A DNA stretch of 64,000 nt, from positions 620,001 through 684,000 of the forward strand of contig UWYS01000003.1 of assembly GCA_900291925.1 (NCBI GenBank), in the 5' to 3' direction. This document shows, piece after piece, positions 10,974 to 24,038 of this stretch (position 1 is its first letter; each line of letters opens with the position of its first letter). A program made the position numbers and the translations under genes. The notes below the pieces were generated by a model, which was given only the letters and a program-made list of their open reading frames with translations, was not told where the DNA came from and made no database searches. Source of the DNA: Thecaphora thlaspeos (lineage: Eukaryota > Basidiomycota > Ustilaginomycetes > Urocystidales > Glomosporiaceae).

Positions 10974-11873
10974 ACCGAGCACCAAGCACCAAGCACCAAG
11001 CACCAAGCACAAGAGCACAAGAGCACAAGAGCACGGGTCGAGCGCGACGCTGGCGGTGGCTGCGGCTGCTGCTGCTGCGGCTGCTGCTGCTCTGACGACA
11101 ACGACGGCCTTGTCCACCGCAGCGTCCTAAGATTGCCATCTCCGGCGTACCGTCATTCCACCATCTCACCTTCCCGTCTTTTTCTCCCTCTCGCCCTCTC
11201 CCCGTCTCCCGCCCGCCGCCATCCTCCAGCCGGGCCATCGCCGCCGCCTTCGACGACGACGACGCAACAGCACGTCCAGTCAACGACCTCACGACGACGC
11301 ACACTCGCACTCCCGTACAACCGAGTAGAGAGGCCGGCCAGATTCAACACGGCATATGGATGACTAGCGAGAGGGCGAGCAAGGTTCACTAATATTACCT
11401 TCTAGCTCGCACCGCCAGCGCTCTGCCTTGGCTCGACTTTTGCCTGTACCACCATACGCCACCACTGCTACTACTTGACTACTCCGCCAGCGAAGCCCGC
11501 CTCGACGTACCTCGGCCGTTTCTTCTCCGCTTGAAGATAGTGCAACTTGACGGCGCTTGTGCCTCGTACCTCGATCCTGATCTCGTCGCCATCGCCACCG
11601 CCGCCACGACGACGACGACCACCACCACCACGACCGCCGACGCTCCGCCATCGGCCCTCGCGCACTCCACCACGCTCCGACTACCGCCACCTGACGCCTT
11701 CACACCGTACGCTTGCCCACACAGACACGCGCCCCCACCCGGCATCCACCCGCTCCTGAACCACCCTCAGCCGTCATCCTCGCCCGGCGCCCGCTCTCTG
11801 TAGCGCGTCTTCTCGCAGCCGACGCGAGTGCGCCCGTCTCCCTACTTTGACCCTACTCCAACGCACAATAGTC
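10600..11873. other. divergent promoter region with microsatellites
   Basis: This separates the starts of the PP2A activator (-) and the MIT-domain gene (+). The left half is purine-rich on + (pyrimidine-rich for the - gene) and contains a (GA)n run and a minisatellite. The right half is pyrimidine-rich on + with ACC/ACG runs and probably forms the leader of the MIT-domain gene. No coding sequence is supported. Confidence 0.6.
10933..11037. repeat. (GA)n run followed by AGCACCA / AGAGCAC minisatellites
   Basis: About 18 GA units (10933-10968) are followed by about five copies of a 7-mer like AGCACCA and then about three or four copies of an AAGAGCAC-like unit, up to about 11037. This lies about 330-440 bases upstream of the PP2A activator start. 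Confidence 0.9.
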
Positions 11874-14800
11874 ATGTCACAGTCCATCGACGTGCGACCC
11901 TCGCACACTGGGTCCGCCGATCAGTCGTTCCTCTCGCTCGACGATGGCTTCACCTCGCCGCTAGCCTCGCCATCCGATCGCACCCCAAATTCCTCGCTCG
12001 CCGTCGAGCGCTCCACGAGCCCACGCTCCATCGGCGCACACTCCTTCGGCTCGCCTCGCAACGCCTACGACGGCGGCGAGTTTGGCGATCTTGACGCCAA
12101 CGGCGACTCGAGCTCAGTGAGGCGAAAGAAACGGCGCTCGCCCAGCCTCTCTTCGCCCCAGGTGAGGTCCAGCAGGCGCAGCATCCTCGAAGGCACATGC
12201 TACGTGTTGGCCTCTCCCGACACGGCCAACCATGCCGAGCCTGTCTCCGCCAGAGATGGACCTTCGAGCATCAGCTCAAACACATCCACTCCGCAACGCG
12301 TAAGCACTGCGACCGGGACAATCAACACCTCGGTTGGAGCGCGCATCGGTGCCTTCATGAGCAGGTCCACGAAGTCCTCGGAAGAGCGGCCCGCAAAGCA
12401 GTCAGATCCGCCGGCAGTCAACCCTCAGGCACATTCCGAGACGTCCGCCAGCAGCTGGGCTCCCCCTGTCCCTTCCACTTCGAGCCACAGCCAGCCGGCT
12501 AATGAGACCAATGCCGGCCAGAGCCTCGCGAGCCGCTTCCTCCGGTCAAAAAGCTCGCGGCAGAAGCTCGAAGACTTTGGCGAGGCTCCGGGTGTACGAC
12601 GCGAAAGCAACGGTCTCGGCAGCGCGTTCGGCCTGCGAAAGGATAGCCTCAGGGCCGAGCAGGCAGATCCTTCATCAAGCAGACTCGGCATGCTCGCGGA
12701 TGACGCGGAAGGGAGCCCCTCCACCGCTGCGGACTATGAGGCGAGCTTCGCCGCTTTGTCGCAGTCGGGCGTTTCGTCGCGACCTTCGTCTCGGGCAAAC
12801 ATCCTCGAGATGGCCTCTTCATCCGCTTCTGCCTCGAGCGGCCGCACCGCGAATGGCGGGCCTTTGACTCGCGGAGGGAGGCTGGGCCGACTGCAGTACA
12901 AGAAGAGCGAAGGGGTGAGCGTCGGTCGAGAGGTGGCAGGATCACTGAGGGGCAGAGACTTGATGCCGAGCAAGCAAGGTAATTACGCCGTCGATGCCGA
13001 CAGAGAGGCGTGGCAGCGCCGCATTCAGGACGAGAATCGCGAATGGATCCGCTCCCGCCTCCCGTCGTCGGCGCACTACGACCAGACCACCGCAGCGAAC
13101 CGCAATGGATCCGCGGCCCTCGCGGGACTCGGCATCGAAGCAAAGCTCGACGACGAAGCGTCGATGGACGACGAGGCCTCGTCCAGCAGGGCCCGCTCCT
13201 CTGCGGCGATGGGCGGCCCAGCAACGGTCGAGTCCCGCCGGCGCGATACGGAGCAGGCCAACGCTTTCGGTAGCATCGGCCGGTCCGGCTTCTCCTCGCA
13301 GTACATATCGGCAAGCTACCAGACTGATGAATCGTCGAGAGGGCTAGGCGGCCCATCGTGGTCCGAAGGGCGCGAGCGCGGACACGCGTATAAGATCAGC
13401 AACTCATCGCAGCCTATCGAGGCGGGTCGAGCGGCCTCGAGAGCGTCGGTGCAAGACAAGTTCCACAACCGCTTCAGCAAACAGACAACGTCCGACGGGT
13501 CCAGGCATTCGACCCGCTCTAGCGCGCATTCCCGCGATGCCTTCAGTCGCGGGGTCGGCGAGATATCACCTCCGCTCGAGGCGAACGTCTCGCCAGTGAT
13601 CGCGCAGCAGCAGCAGCGTCATCACCAACACCAGCCCTCATTGTCGGAGTCGGAAACGCGGTGGTCTCCCAAAGACCAGGCTCGCGACTCATCAGGAAGC
13701 CGACCAGGGGTAGCGGCCATCTCGCCGATCTTGCGTTCGGCGAGTCCTCCTGTTGGAGGCCTCTCGGACTCCGCCATCATCGCCATGGGCGCCGTACCCG
13801 GCAGCCATCCGGAGTCGCTGCTGAACGCTAACGGCGCACCCCTGAGCAGCAAAAACGTCCTCACCATCGCCTTGCAAAAGGCCCAGAGCGCTGTCCAGCT
13901 CGACAGCGCGAACCATGTCGCCGAGGCGATCGCGGCCTACAGGCAAGCGGTGCGCCTACTGGACGAAGTAATGGCGCGGATAGCGCCGAAGCACGGCAGA
14001 AAGAGCCGCCCCAGCCGCGAAGAAGAGCGGCGGCGGTTGCGGGTCATCGTGAGTAGGCTTCGCGCAAGAAGAGAGGGTTGAGCCCGTGCCGTTTTTCTCC
14101 TGTCTGACCCCGTTTATCCTGCATATCTCGCTTTACCGCTCGCCATAGCACGACACGTACGCGGACAGGATCCGGCTGCTCTCGCCGATCTGCGCCCCAG
14201 AAGACTTGGGCTACTCGATCGGAGACGACAGCAGCTACGATCAGTCGCAAGTTGATGCTGGGCCTACCCTGGAGGCGGAGGAGAGAGGACGAACCGAGCA
14301 CTTGTACACCGAGCAGAGGCAGGAGTCCGTCCAGGATGGCGACCAAAGCTTTCTCCTTATGACGCCCGTAGCCGAGCGTCACGACACCTCGACGATGGAG
14401 AGATACATGGGCAAGCGTTCCGACGAGGCGTCCCACCTCTTCCTTCGGTCGCCGGAAATGGGTTCGAGCCAAGGCAGGGGTGCGTTCTCCGTGGCCGACG
14501 AGCAGGGCGGCGCTGCACCACCGCCGCAGATTTCGATACAGCCGAGGCTCGACGCTAACGATTCACAAGAGATCCTGCTCGATCTGCAAGTGTCGGCGAC
14601 TTCAGACGGTGCCCTCCATCGCCACAATGGCCACGACCGGTCCGACTCCGACAGCTCTTTTCACAGCACGCGGACAAAGGGGAATGTCGGGTCTAGCGTC
14701 AAGCCGAGACAGAGGGACAGTCCACGGTCGCTCGGTCTCAATGAGGAGGAGTCTCGGGTGGCGATCACACCGACCACGCCCTTCGACGCTGCCGACGCCG

Positions 14801-17093
14801 CGGCAGGCCTCGATGAAGATGTTTCGGCCCATGCCGATGGTCCGCTCGGCGACCGTGATGCAAAAGTGTCGCTGTCCGGCGCTTCCATGGCCGCCGAAGA
14901 GCGCAGACGGCTCGCTCACGCGGTGATCGGGGATCTCACGGCTCCAGCAACCCGGCGCGGCCAGCCGGCGCTTAAGGCCAAAGGCTCAATGCCTTCCCTC
15001 GGAATGGTCCGCGACGCTGCCGCCAAAGCGGACGCGGCGCGATCGATGGTGCAGGCGAGGCCGAGCTCTGCAGCGATCGAGCTGGGTACGCTGGCTGCGG
15101 CACCATTCCAGCAGGTTGACGACGATTCACACTTTGGACGCGAATCGCTGGTCTCGACGCAAAGACTCGTTGTCCGCCCCAGAGCGGCTACCCTCGTGGC
15201 GAGGCGGATCCAGCCCGGCCCGATCGCCCACGAGGCCCTGGTCAGCTCCACAACGGCGACGGGTACAATAAGCCAGCGACGGAAGCAGGTCCAGCCACAG
15301 ATGCCAGCACTGCCGAATCCGTTGCCTTCCGACTTGACCACGCGCGCAAAAGCGGCTGAGTCGAGCTCGAACGGGTCTCTGCCGGTCTCGTACAGCCGCC
15401 AGCGGGCCACATCCCAACCCAACTCCAGGCGACCCTCGATCCCCGCTGCCTTTCTGGCCGCGGGCGCCGGGGCGGACCTGGCCCCTCCGGTGCCGAAGCT
15501 GGCTCAGACCCTCTCTGGTGGTCTGGACGAGGCCAACCTTGCCAATAGGGGCGACGACGGCGACGCCGCGTCGAGCAACGTCTTAGCCTCTGCCACGCCC
15601 GCCGCGCCGCTGATGCCGCAGAGGAAGTCCAGTGCCGTAGCCGCTGTGCAACAGCCGACGACGTCGCTAGTCGACCACGCCAAGAGCAGGGATCAGGCTC
15701 ACGCCGCCCTACGCGACGTCTTCCCGTCGGGTCTGCCCTCGCTCGCCTTTGGCACGCCGTCCTATGCGACCGGCACCAGCGAGGTAGGCCAATTTCCCTG
15801 GCTGGGCCTGACGAGCAAGCTGTCCGACCCTTTGTCGACGCCTCAGATGCCGCTGCAGGCTGTGCTGCGGCCGTTCCACGTCATGCGCATGCTGCTGCAG
15901 AGCATCCAGCGCGGGGGCTATGTAACGCAGCGCCTCTATGTCCCAAAAGGGCTCTGGCTGCAGCAAGGCGCACGCCTCATTTCAATCGAGCACAAGGTTC
16001 GAGCGCTCGAACTCATCTCGACGGGGCTCGAGGCGGTCGCCAAGGGTGGAGAGGCGTTGCTGAAGCCAACGGGCACCGTTTCGGGCGTCGAGACGTCGAA
16101 CGGGTCAAAGTTTGCCAAGCACCTCGACGAGCTGGACGCACTGATGATAGAGGCGCAGAACAGCCTCGCGAAGAAGCTGGGCTATCTCGAGACGGTGACG
16201 GGCAAGAAGGCTGCGGTGAGTGTTTGCCCGCAAGGCTCTTTCTCGGAAGCGTCGGTTTCGAGCGCGAAGAAGCGGACGCTGACTGACCTGCGATCGATGC
16301 CCACCTTTGCCATGACCCACCTGCGATGCGCATACCGACAGACCTCGTTCGGCGTGTTTGGCTCAAAATTGACCCGTTCTCTGGACCGTATGACCACTGG
16401 AAGAAAGTGAGCAGTGGCCGTGGCCGCATCGCCGCTAGTCCCGTCGCCGTCGCCGAGACTGATCCCGACCTTTTTCCATGTCCTCTGCACAACATTGCTA
16501 CGCCGCCCGGCAGCCTCAATTCACCCGTCATCTACGTCGAGGCGCTCGCTCGGCTCTTTTCTCGCGCCCACGCGCTCGGTGAGTTGGCTCTGAATTGAGC
16601 CACCGATGCTACCGCTCCCTGCTCGCGCCTGGTCGACATCCTCTGACGTAGACTGCATCACCTTTATCCCATCTGTCAACACGCATCGATACCCCTTTCC
16701 CCCCTTCGGCCGCGCACTGCAGAATTGCACCTCGTTTGCCTGCTACGGTCGCAAGGTGCTCCCAACGTCAGCGCTCCCTTGACGGCGGAAGCGTTGCCCA
16801 GCAACGCCTATGACGCCCTGCCGGTCGAGCTGAGGGACAGCATCGAGACGAGGCTGAAGCGGTCGAGCGACTTTTTTGCCAACGTGATCCTGGCCTTTGT
16901 GCTGCGGGACGTCGGCGTACTCCTAGACAAGTAAGTACGGGGCATAGGTTCCTTCCTGGTGGATTGCAGGAGGAGACGGAACAATGAGGGTCGTCTTGCT
17001 GATCACGCACCACTCAATGACTTTGCTGCGGCGGCTGCTGCCATTTCGATCTTCAGGTTTGCGAAACGCGGCAGCCTCGTCTTTACAGAATGA
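11874..17093 (+). CDS. large MIT-domain protein, likely trafficking-related
   Basis: Exons are 11874-14048, 14149-16215, 16342-16406, 16514-16578, 16723-16930 and 17057-17093, giving 1538 residues. The first ATG in frame is 11874. Residues 1 to about 650 are Ser-rich and disordered. Around residues 660-740 a three-helix MIT (microtubule-interacting and transport) domain is seen. Its core includes ALQKAQSAVQLDSANHVAEA, and its last helix (IHDTYADRIRLL) is restored across the first intron. MIT domains usually bind ESCRT-III tails or microtubules at endosomes. A second disordered stretch follows, then a conserved-looking helical C-terminal region (residues about 1220-1538) spread over small exons and ending in FAKRGSLVFTE. 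I do not recognise that region by name. Two 65-nt exons (3 and 4) are called from phase and splice sites alone, so their edges are less certain. Confidence 0.85.
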
Positions 17094-17175
17094 AGGGATC
17101 ATGGGTCAGCCACGACAAACACATGCGCACTCAGCGCGCGCACACCAACGCCCAAGCCCCACTCGACTGCCGGGA

Positions 17176-17205
17176 CACACTACACTACACTACACTACAC
17201 TACCT
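17176..17205. repeat. (ACTAC)n microsatellite
   Basis: Five or six units of CTACA sit directly downstream of the MIT-domain gene. Confidence 0.9.
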
Positions 17206-17989
17206 ACTCTACTCTAGATAACCTATGCACGTTTCTGGAGGAGGTCAGGCTCCTCGTGTACATCGTTGGGGCTCTGAAGCCGAGCAGTTATCGTATGGCC
17301 TGGATACCTCTGGACTCGCCTCGCGGTTGGCAGGCCGCGCCTCTGGGCAGCTACTTGCTGTGCTTTGCGCGTGATGCCCGCCGGTTTGCCGGGAAGGAGG
17401 CCATGCCAACTGATCGCAGGCTACAGGTTGCAAGCTTTTGGCGAGATTGTGAATGGACCATGGAGTCGTCGCTTGGCCGTCGTTGTTGGCGCTGTATCGT
17501 GACGACCATTGGAAGGGGGGACGAGCGCTCTAGGCTAGGGGCCGCCGCCGCCGTAAGTCTCCGGGCCGTTGCACACGCGCGCGGGCGGGGGGCTGAGGGC
17601 AGAGGAAAGGCAAAGCACCGGGTGGATCCTGAAGGCCGTTGTGCAGTAACTAGCCGTACCTCTGGCCTTTACCTTCCATCGCGCGGTCACTTGAGCTTCG
17701 TCCGGCGGCTTATGCTCCCGGCTTGCCCTGGCGTGTCGCTGAACGTACTCCGAGAGAGAGGCAGTCTTGAGTGCTACAGTGCCAGGATCCCCCTTGCAGG
17801 GGTTGGCACAGCGCGCGCAAGACGACGGCTAGGCTGGCCAGAGCCAGCGTGCAGCCAGCACCAGCACCCACGACCGTAACCAGCGCGCCGCACGACGAAC
17901 CGGGAAACGGGCAACACGCAAGATGCCTCGCTCCACATGCGCTCCTCGCGGCGCGGCGCGGGACCACGCCGCTCAGCTGCGTACCTCTT

Positions 17990-18050
17990 CAGCGTCTCAG
18001 CCTCAGCGTCTCAGCCTCAGCGTCTCAGCCTCAGCCTCAGCCTCAGCCTT
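17990..18050. repeat. CTCAGC / GTCTCAGC minisatellite
   Basis: Units of the form AGCGTCTCAGCCTC are followed by a (AGCCTC)n stretch in the presumed 5' leader of the gene starting at 18380. Confidence 0.9.
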
Positions 18051-18379
18051 TACCCTGAACACCGCACCTCTTCTCCCTTGAGCATCCTTCTTTCTTTCCC
18101 ACGCCGCCATCAAGGCCGCCGTCGCTGCTGCCACCGCCATCACCGTCCCCATCACCACCCACCTTGCTTGCCCGGCGCCTTCCATTCATTTCCTTCCCCT
18201 TTCCATGCCGCTCAGCGATCCCCCTTTCCGACTGCGCCTGCTCTAACTCTTCCTGACAGAACATCTGGACGAGACTCTTGCCATTGCCACCATCGCTGCA
18301 TAACCGCCTCGTCCTTTCCTTCACGTAACTATCGCAGCCGCCCGGCGGGCGGACCCGCATAATTCCCCTTCGTTTAGGG

Positions 18380-21300
18380 ATGGAGCAGCTCGCCGAGCTA
18401 CGAGCGCACCTAGACCGCCTTCCGCATCAGATCGCCACCTGCCGCCGCCTCGATGACGCCCTGCAGTCAAAGCTCTACGCCATCTCCCTCGCCCTCCGCT
18501 CACTCGCCGATCTTGAGGCCAACCGCACCGTCCTCGAACGAGCCCAGCAGAGAATAGCCACCCTTAGCCAGGCCATCACCGGAGAATGGTCGGCAGAACT
18601 CAGGCAGGCAGCCAACAACCCCGCCGCGCCGTTCAGGGGCGGCCCCGCCTTGACCCGCTCCTTTAGCTCGTCCACGACACCCGCCGGCGCCTCTTCTCCA
18701 CTCGGAAGTGCTGCATCCACCCCGAGCAGGCTGGTCGCTTCTCAGTCCTCGCTCCTGCCAGGGTCAGGCTCGCGCGATGCGGCCCTCCGCCAGGCGCTGA
18801 AAAAGGAGGTAGCGGCGTTCGCTCGGGCCCACTCTCGCGCTCTCGATGCCTTTGACGCGAGGTGGACGTGCGCCTTCCAGTCTGCTTCTCCCAGCCACGA
18901 CTCGAGCCCGACGTGGTCCGCAACGCCGTCCCTACACCCTCAGGCTCGGAGGAAGTTGAACACTGCATCCATCGCGGATGGTCCACGCCCTATGCCGAGC
19001 TGGATACGACCCAACGTCGCCGTTAGGTCAGACGGAGAGGCTGCACCTGTCCCTTTTCCGCCAGAGAGCATCGACCTCTTGCAAAAGGTGCTCCGCTTTG
19101 GGATCGGTAGCCTTCCCGCCCTCGCCTCATCCATCATTCGATCGTCGATCAGCGACGGGTCAGGTGCAGGATCATCGCAAGCAGAGCGGCTGTCGCCCGA
19201 TGAAATTTCTGCTGTCTTCGGCATCGTGGTGGCCGCACGAGGAGCGGCGGGAGCGCTCGAGCTTGCCGAGCAGATCTTCGTCCAGGTCATCCAGCAGAGC
19301 GCCCAGTTGGACGGGAGGGATTGCGATGTGCTCGTCCTAGCTGTGCTCGACATGCTCCACACCATCGATGTCCGGCAAGGAGACGAGGCTGCCTCGCAGC
19401 ATGATGCAGTCAATCGCAACGTCCTGGAACCCTCTCCGGCTCTCGAAGTGGACCTCCTGGCCTTTCTCGACGCAAGTCGTCGTTGGGAGGCCATCGTCGC
19501 GGCGACGCATCCGGACGGCCTTGGTCAAAGGAGAGCGTCTACGGGTCCATCTGCCTGGCACGCTGCCGACCTTTCGGGGAGCCTCTGGTCGCGCAGTGCC
19601 ACCAGCGTCGCCGGTCCGCTCTCGGCGATCGGCAGCAGCGCAGCGGATGCGTGGAGCGCGGGCCTGCACACTGGTATGACGACCCTGAGCGGCCTCTTTG
19701 CGGCGGGCGGCACCATGGGCAGCAAGCTGATCGGGCGTACCGGCCTGGAACAGCTCATCACCACTGCCGAGGCCCCCTCCTCGAATGACGGGTCGCCCAG
19801 ACGAAACGGCGGGGATGAAGATGTGACAGCTGCGGTGAAGGCTTTGTCCGGACGAAAGGGCAACATTAAGGTGCCCCCTACCTTGTCCTTCTCCCGCTTC
19901 GTCAAGCCGACCACTGGCGTCGACGCGACAACTGCACAGGCACACGCAGACGGAGCAGATCTCCGCCTGTCTTCTCCTCACCCCAGGGACACGGCAGGAC
20001 AGTCGCCCAATTCCGATGACAGCTCGACCTACAGCTTGTTTGGTGCCGCAACGGTCCGCGGCCAGGATGCAGCGCGTCAGTCGCCCTCCAGACCAGCGAC
20101 GGCACCTCGGCGAAGCTTCGGTAAAGACGCTCATTCCGCCCTCGAGGCGATCGCCGCCGCGAGCAGCTCTCCGTCGCCAGAATCCTCGCCCGTCAGGCCC
20201 ATGTCCACACGGCGGAGCAGTCGGAGGATCCCTCTCGTTGCGGCGGAGGCCATCCTGGACCCTGGCGATCCGGTTGCGGTCTTTGCGCCGAGAATTTTAC
20301 ACACCCTTGTCGGCGCCGCCGACGCGGATCGTTCGACGAACGCTGCGGCGTCCATCGCCCAGATAGAGCAGGCGCTGCCGCTTGTCTGTCGCCTGTCGAA
20401 CCGCCTCTTGCGGCAGCACTTTCCGGCATCGCGCTTCCCGGAAGAGAGTCGCAAGATCCGCTTGGTCATCATCGTCAGATGGTTTGCCTTTGCGGTCCTC
20501 CGCGATCTCGTCACGCGTCCGGAGAGCCTGGGCAGGTCACTGTGTGGGGGCAAGCTGATCTGGGCCGTGCACAGCAAGCAGTTGGCGCATGACGAGGTCC
20601 TTTGGACTGAAGACGTACAGAGGACAGCCAACGACAAAAGGCCTCGAGGCTTTGAAGACATATGGATCTCCGACGAGCTGTCGTGCCGCGCGCTCAACGG
20701 TCTACACCGGGCATTGTACGGTGCGATCGTCAAGTGTGCTCAGGTCTCCTCGCTGTCGCCGGGAGAGCCCTCAACCTCCGATCCTCTCATTGCGGGCTGC
20801 GGGCGTCTTCTCGATCTCTTTGGAGCCGGCAGTGCGGCGCATGGTGGTCTTGCCGAGAGAGCGACCGCTCCTGCCGGACCCGCACAGCAGACGGTCACAG
20901 ACTTTCAAGTTTTTTCACTCGCTCGCAAGGAAGCCGCGGCTTTCACCCGTGCTATGGCGTCGAGCTTCCTCGAGGCTACAGAACGAGCCACTGCCACCCC
21001 ATCAGCTCTCGGCGTGTCTCCAGTCGAGCCAGTTCGTGAGAAATTCAGCTTCGAAAACGTCGAGGCCCTCTTGCAACAGCTCAGCGTGTCTCCGGCCACA
21101 GCAAGGCAAGCAGCCGTGACCGATGCCTACGACCTGCCACTTTTCTACGCCGCCTTTGACGCCGTCAAGGGTAAGGCCTATGTGTCGATGTCTCTCAGCA
21201 AGGTTGACGCATTCGTGCAGGAAACACGGCAAGCCTTTGCGCAACAGCAGCATGGACTGCGCCTCAGCCTGGGCCACGCCACGAACCGCCCACCGACCCG

Positions 21301-23907
21301 ACCTGTGGCCCACCCATCATGCGAAGCTGGCCTGGCCAGCCTGCCTCAAAAACAAACGGCCACTGCCGGACTGAGCTCGGGCTTCTGCCTTGCGTCGTCG
21401 TCCGCTGGGCCCCCGGTAGAGCTCGCTGACTGGGAAAGTCCTCCGTGCTCGCCCTTTGCCGAAAAGACGCTGGACAGCCTGTTTCAGCTGGACGCTAAAA
21501 TTATCGAGACTGCCCAGCGCGATGGTATGGCGACGCCGATTTCCCGGCCGACTCAGCCGCTGGCTGGACCCGCTCTCGACACCCTGACGCCTCGCCAGAA
21601 TCCTGCAGCGAGATTCGGCGCTCGAGACATCGAACGCGCACAGGCGTTCGCAACTCCGCAGAATCAGAGGGTCTTGCAGGATCGCCGGACATCCGCCATC
21701 GATATGAGCCGGCTTTCAGTTGAAGACGTCCAGCGTGGCGTCCTTGCCCTACTCCGACGAGGCTACTCCGTCGGCGGAGCACCCTCGCTATTGACGCTTT
21801 TCCAGAGAGCGGCGCACAGGGCCGAGGAGCAGGAGGCCTTCGTCGACGCGGCGCTCTTTCGGCAGACTGCTGCCCTGCTACGGTATTGTTCCCGGATCGA
21901 CACCAGCCTCGTCAAGGCGTTCGGACAGACACATGCCGACGATTTCGCGCCCCTTATAGATCATATACTGCGACCCTTCCAAGAAGCTGACCAGGCGCGC
22001 GACAAGCACCGGGCGAGGACGCAGGCGCGCCTCATGAGGCTCGAAGCGTCGTTGGACGATCTCGTCACCAAGGCCCGCATCCTGTTGAGCAGCCTGCAAG
22101 AGCTGCGGACGCGGTGCTGGTACGCCTGCGAGATTAGAGCCAATTCGGAGGTGGTCAGTAGCATCGTTGTGGCGTCACTCGGCCTCTACGGGCATCGCCA
22201 GCAGCACAGAGACGAGGCATCGCCTGCGGGCGATCCGGGCTGGCTGGAAAGCCTCGACATCCACGACCTCAACCTGACGGATAACAGGGCCAAATTCGTC
22301 CGCCGGCTAGACCCCGCCTTTCAAAGGATTGTCAGAGATGCCGGGAGCTTCTTTGCCTCGCCACTGTGGAATCGCGAGGCGCTGCTGGCGAAACCGTTCC
22401 TTGGGTCGTCGTCATCGCGGCGACGCCGCGGTGCTCCTCTTGATGAAGAGAGCCAGCCGCAGGCCATCTTCACGTTTGGCGCCGGGACAAAGGCGCTCCT
22501 ACATCCGGGCGAAATGAGGCCCGAGACGCTGGTTGGGTTCGAGACTTTCCTGCAGAGGGTGCAGCTCTGCGCGACGGGTCTGCTGCTGTCCGAGGCAATG
22601 TCGGTCGTCACGGAAGTCGAAGCTGCCTGTCCGCCCTCGGCCTCGGCCAAGGCGGACCCGGACGTGTGGGTACAGGCCAACCTCGGCCGGGTCGAGACGA
22701 GCCTGCAACATCGAGATGCGCACCTCGCCTCGCAGCTTTCGACGCTCGGTGTCAAACAACTGCTGCAGAGATTCGACCTGCATCCGAGTCCGCACCACAA
22801 GATGCGCGCCCTCTTCAACATCACCAGGCTGGTGGTGACGCAGCTGAGCTTCGCCATCATTCCGCCCGAAGCCGAAAGTCCCGCGACCGTCCGTGTTTCG
22901 GCAGCAATGCCTCCGCCTACCGACACCGCTACGCCCTCGGACCATCGGCAGCGTCCCGCCAGCGCCTCGAACCGTCTCCGCGTCGCCGAGGGACACGCGA
23001 GGACATCGATATGGCAGCACGGACGAAGGGCGACGATGGCGGTAGAAGATAGCGTCGCCAGACTCGGCACCAGCCCCTCTTTGGCGGCGACGAGTGGAGC
23101 GCCTAGCCCAACACGCGCTTCCTATGCTTCACGCCCTGCCAGCATCAGCGGTGTTTCGAGCCAAGCGGGTCGGAGACCGCGCCGAGCCCTGTCGATGTAC
23201 GTCGACGACGACGAATTCGACGAAGATGACCCGGACGCGCCGCCGCGGCTGGGCGAGGAGGAGGTGGGGATGCCTAGCATCCATAACCTTCTCTCTCTGA
23301 TGGGCCCTTTCGATGTGCTCACGGCATCCACCACGGACTCCAACGCTGGCACGGAAGCACAGGCTGCACCGCAGAAGAGCGACACGACCTTCGTCGCATT
23401 GGAACATCGAGGTCCACCATCGACCGATACGCTGCTAAACGTGCTCGAGTCGATACTGATCCACCACCTTTCCCCTGACTACTGCTGCTCGTCATCGGCC
23501 GATAAGGACAGGGGGGGAAGACGACTGAGGAACCTCTACATGCACCTCCAACTCATCTGCGCCTTTACGCCAACGACCATCCTAGATTGGAAGGAAGAGG
23601 GAAAGGCTCTGTGGGATTTCGTCCTGGCTGCTTCCAGCGTGAGGACAGAGGTGGCGACAAAGTGTCTAGATCTCGCAAGACAAGGACAAGAACCGGGAGA
23701 GAGAAGGTCGTTTGTCAAGATTGGTAAGTGAAGAAAAGACGAAACGATATAGACTAGTGTGCGTTTGGGACGAGGTGAGATAGGTGTGGACTGACGCTTG
23801 CTCCTGTTACCTTTGCGTTTGCGTTGACCTTGACGTCTTTCTCCCCTGCAGCGCAGGACGAAGGGTTGCAATTGTCGAAAGAAGAGTTGGACATGCTGAC
23901 CTCATGA
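18380..23907 (+). CDS. 1799-residue protein of unknown function, possible RasGAP-like core
   Basis: Two exons: 18380-23723 and 23852-23907. The second adds QDEGLQLSKEELDMLTS after a phase-1 GT-AG intron. The N-terminus (about residues 1-70) is a helical/coiled-coil-like segment (AQQRIATLSQAITG), followed by Ser-rich linkers. The middle (about residues 630-830) and the region from about 1120 to 1560 look like folded helical domains. One segment near residue 705 (IVRWFAFAVLRDLVTRPESL) loosely resembles the FLRFxxPAIVxPE helix of RasGAP domains such as those of GAPVD1-type proteins. That resemblance is by eye and weak. Residues about 1615-1620 are acidic (DDDEFDEDD). No catalytic motif is obvious. 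It is clearly a real gene (a single open frame of 5.3 kb), but its function cannot be stated. Confidence 0.85.
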
Positions 23908-24038
23908 TACCCGCTAGCGCCGTTGCTGTTGCTGAGGCGTACCGCGAGCTCGCAATGGACAGCTTCTGCTTCTTCCTTTGCATTCACACACACAAGAGTC
24001 AAACGCGTCATGTGCCAGCAGGCAACGTGGGCATCTGA

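Larger units (their letters stand above)
17094..18379. other. intergenic region with two simple repeats
   Basis: It lies between two + strand genes. It holds an ACTAC-type microsatellite (17176-17205), a CTCAGC minisatellite (17990-18050) and a pyrimidine-rich leader from about 18000 to the ATG at 18380. Open frames here have no recognisable protein character. Confidence 0.6.

Noticed and set aside
16397..16440. Reading GPYDHWKKV in the next frame as exon 3 of the MIT gene
   Set aside because: That frame is not phase-compatible with the preceding donor; the frame ending TRSLDRMTTGRK joins both neighbours correctly.
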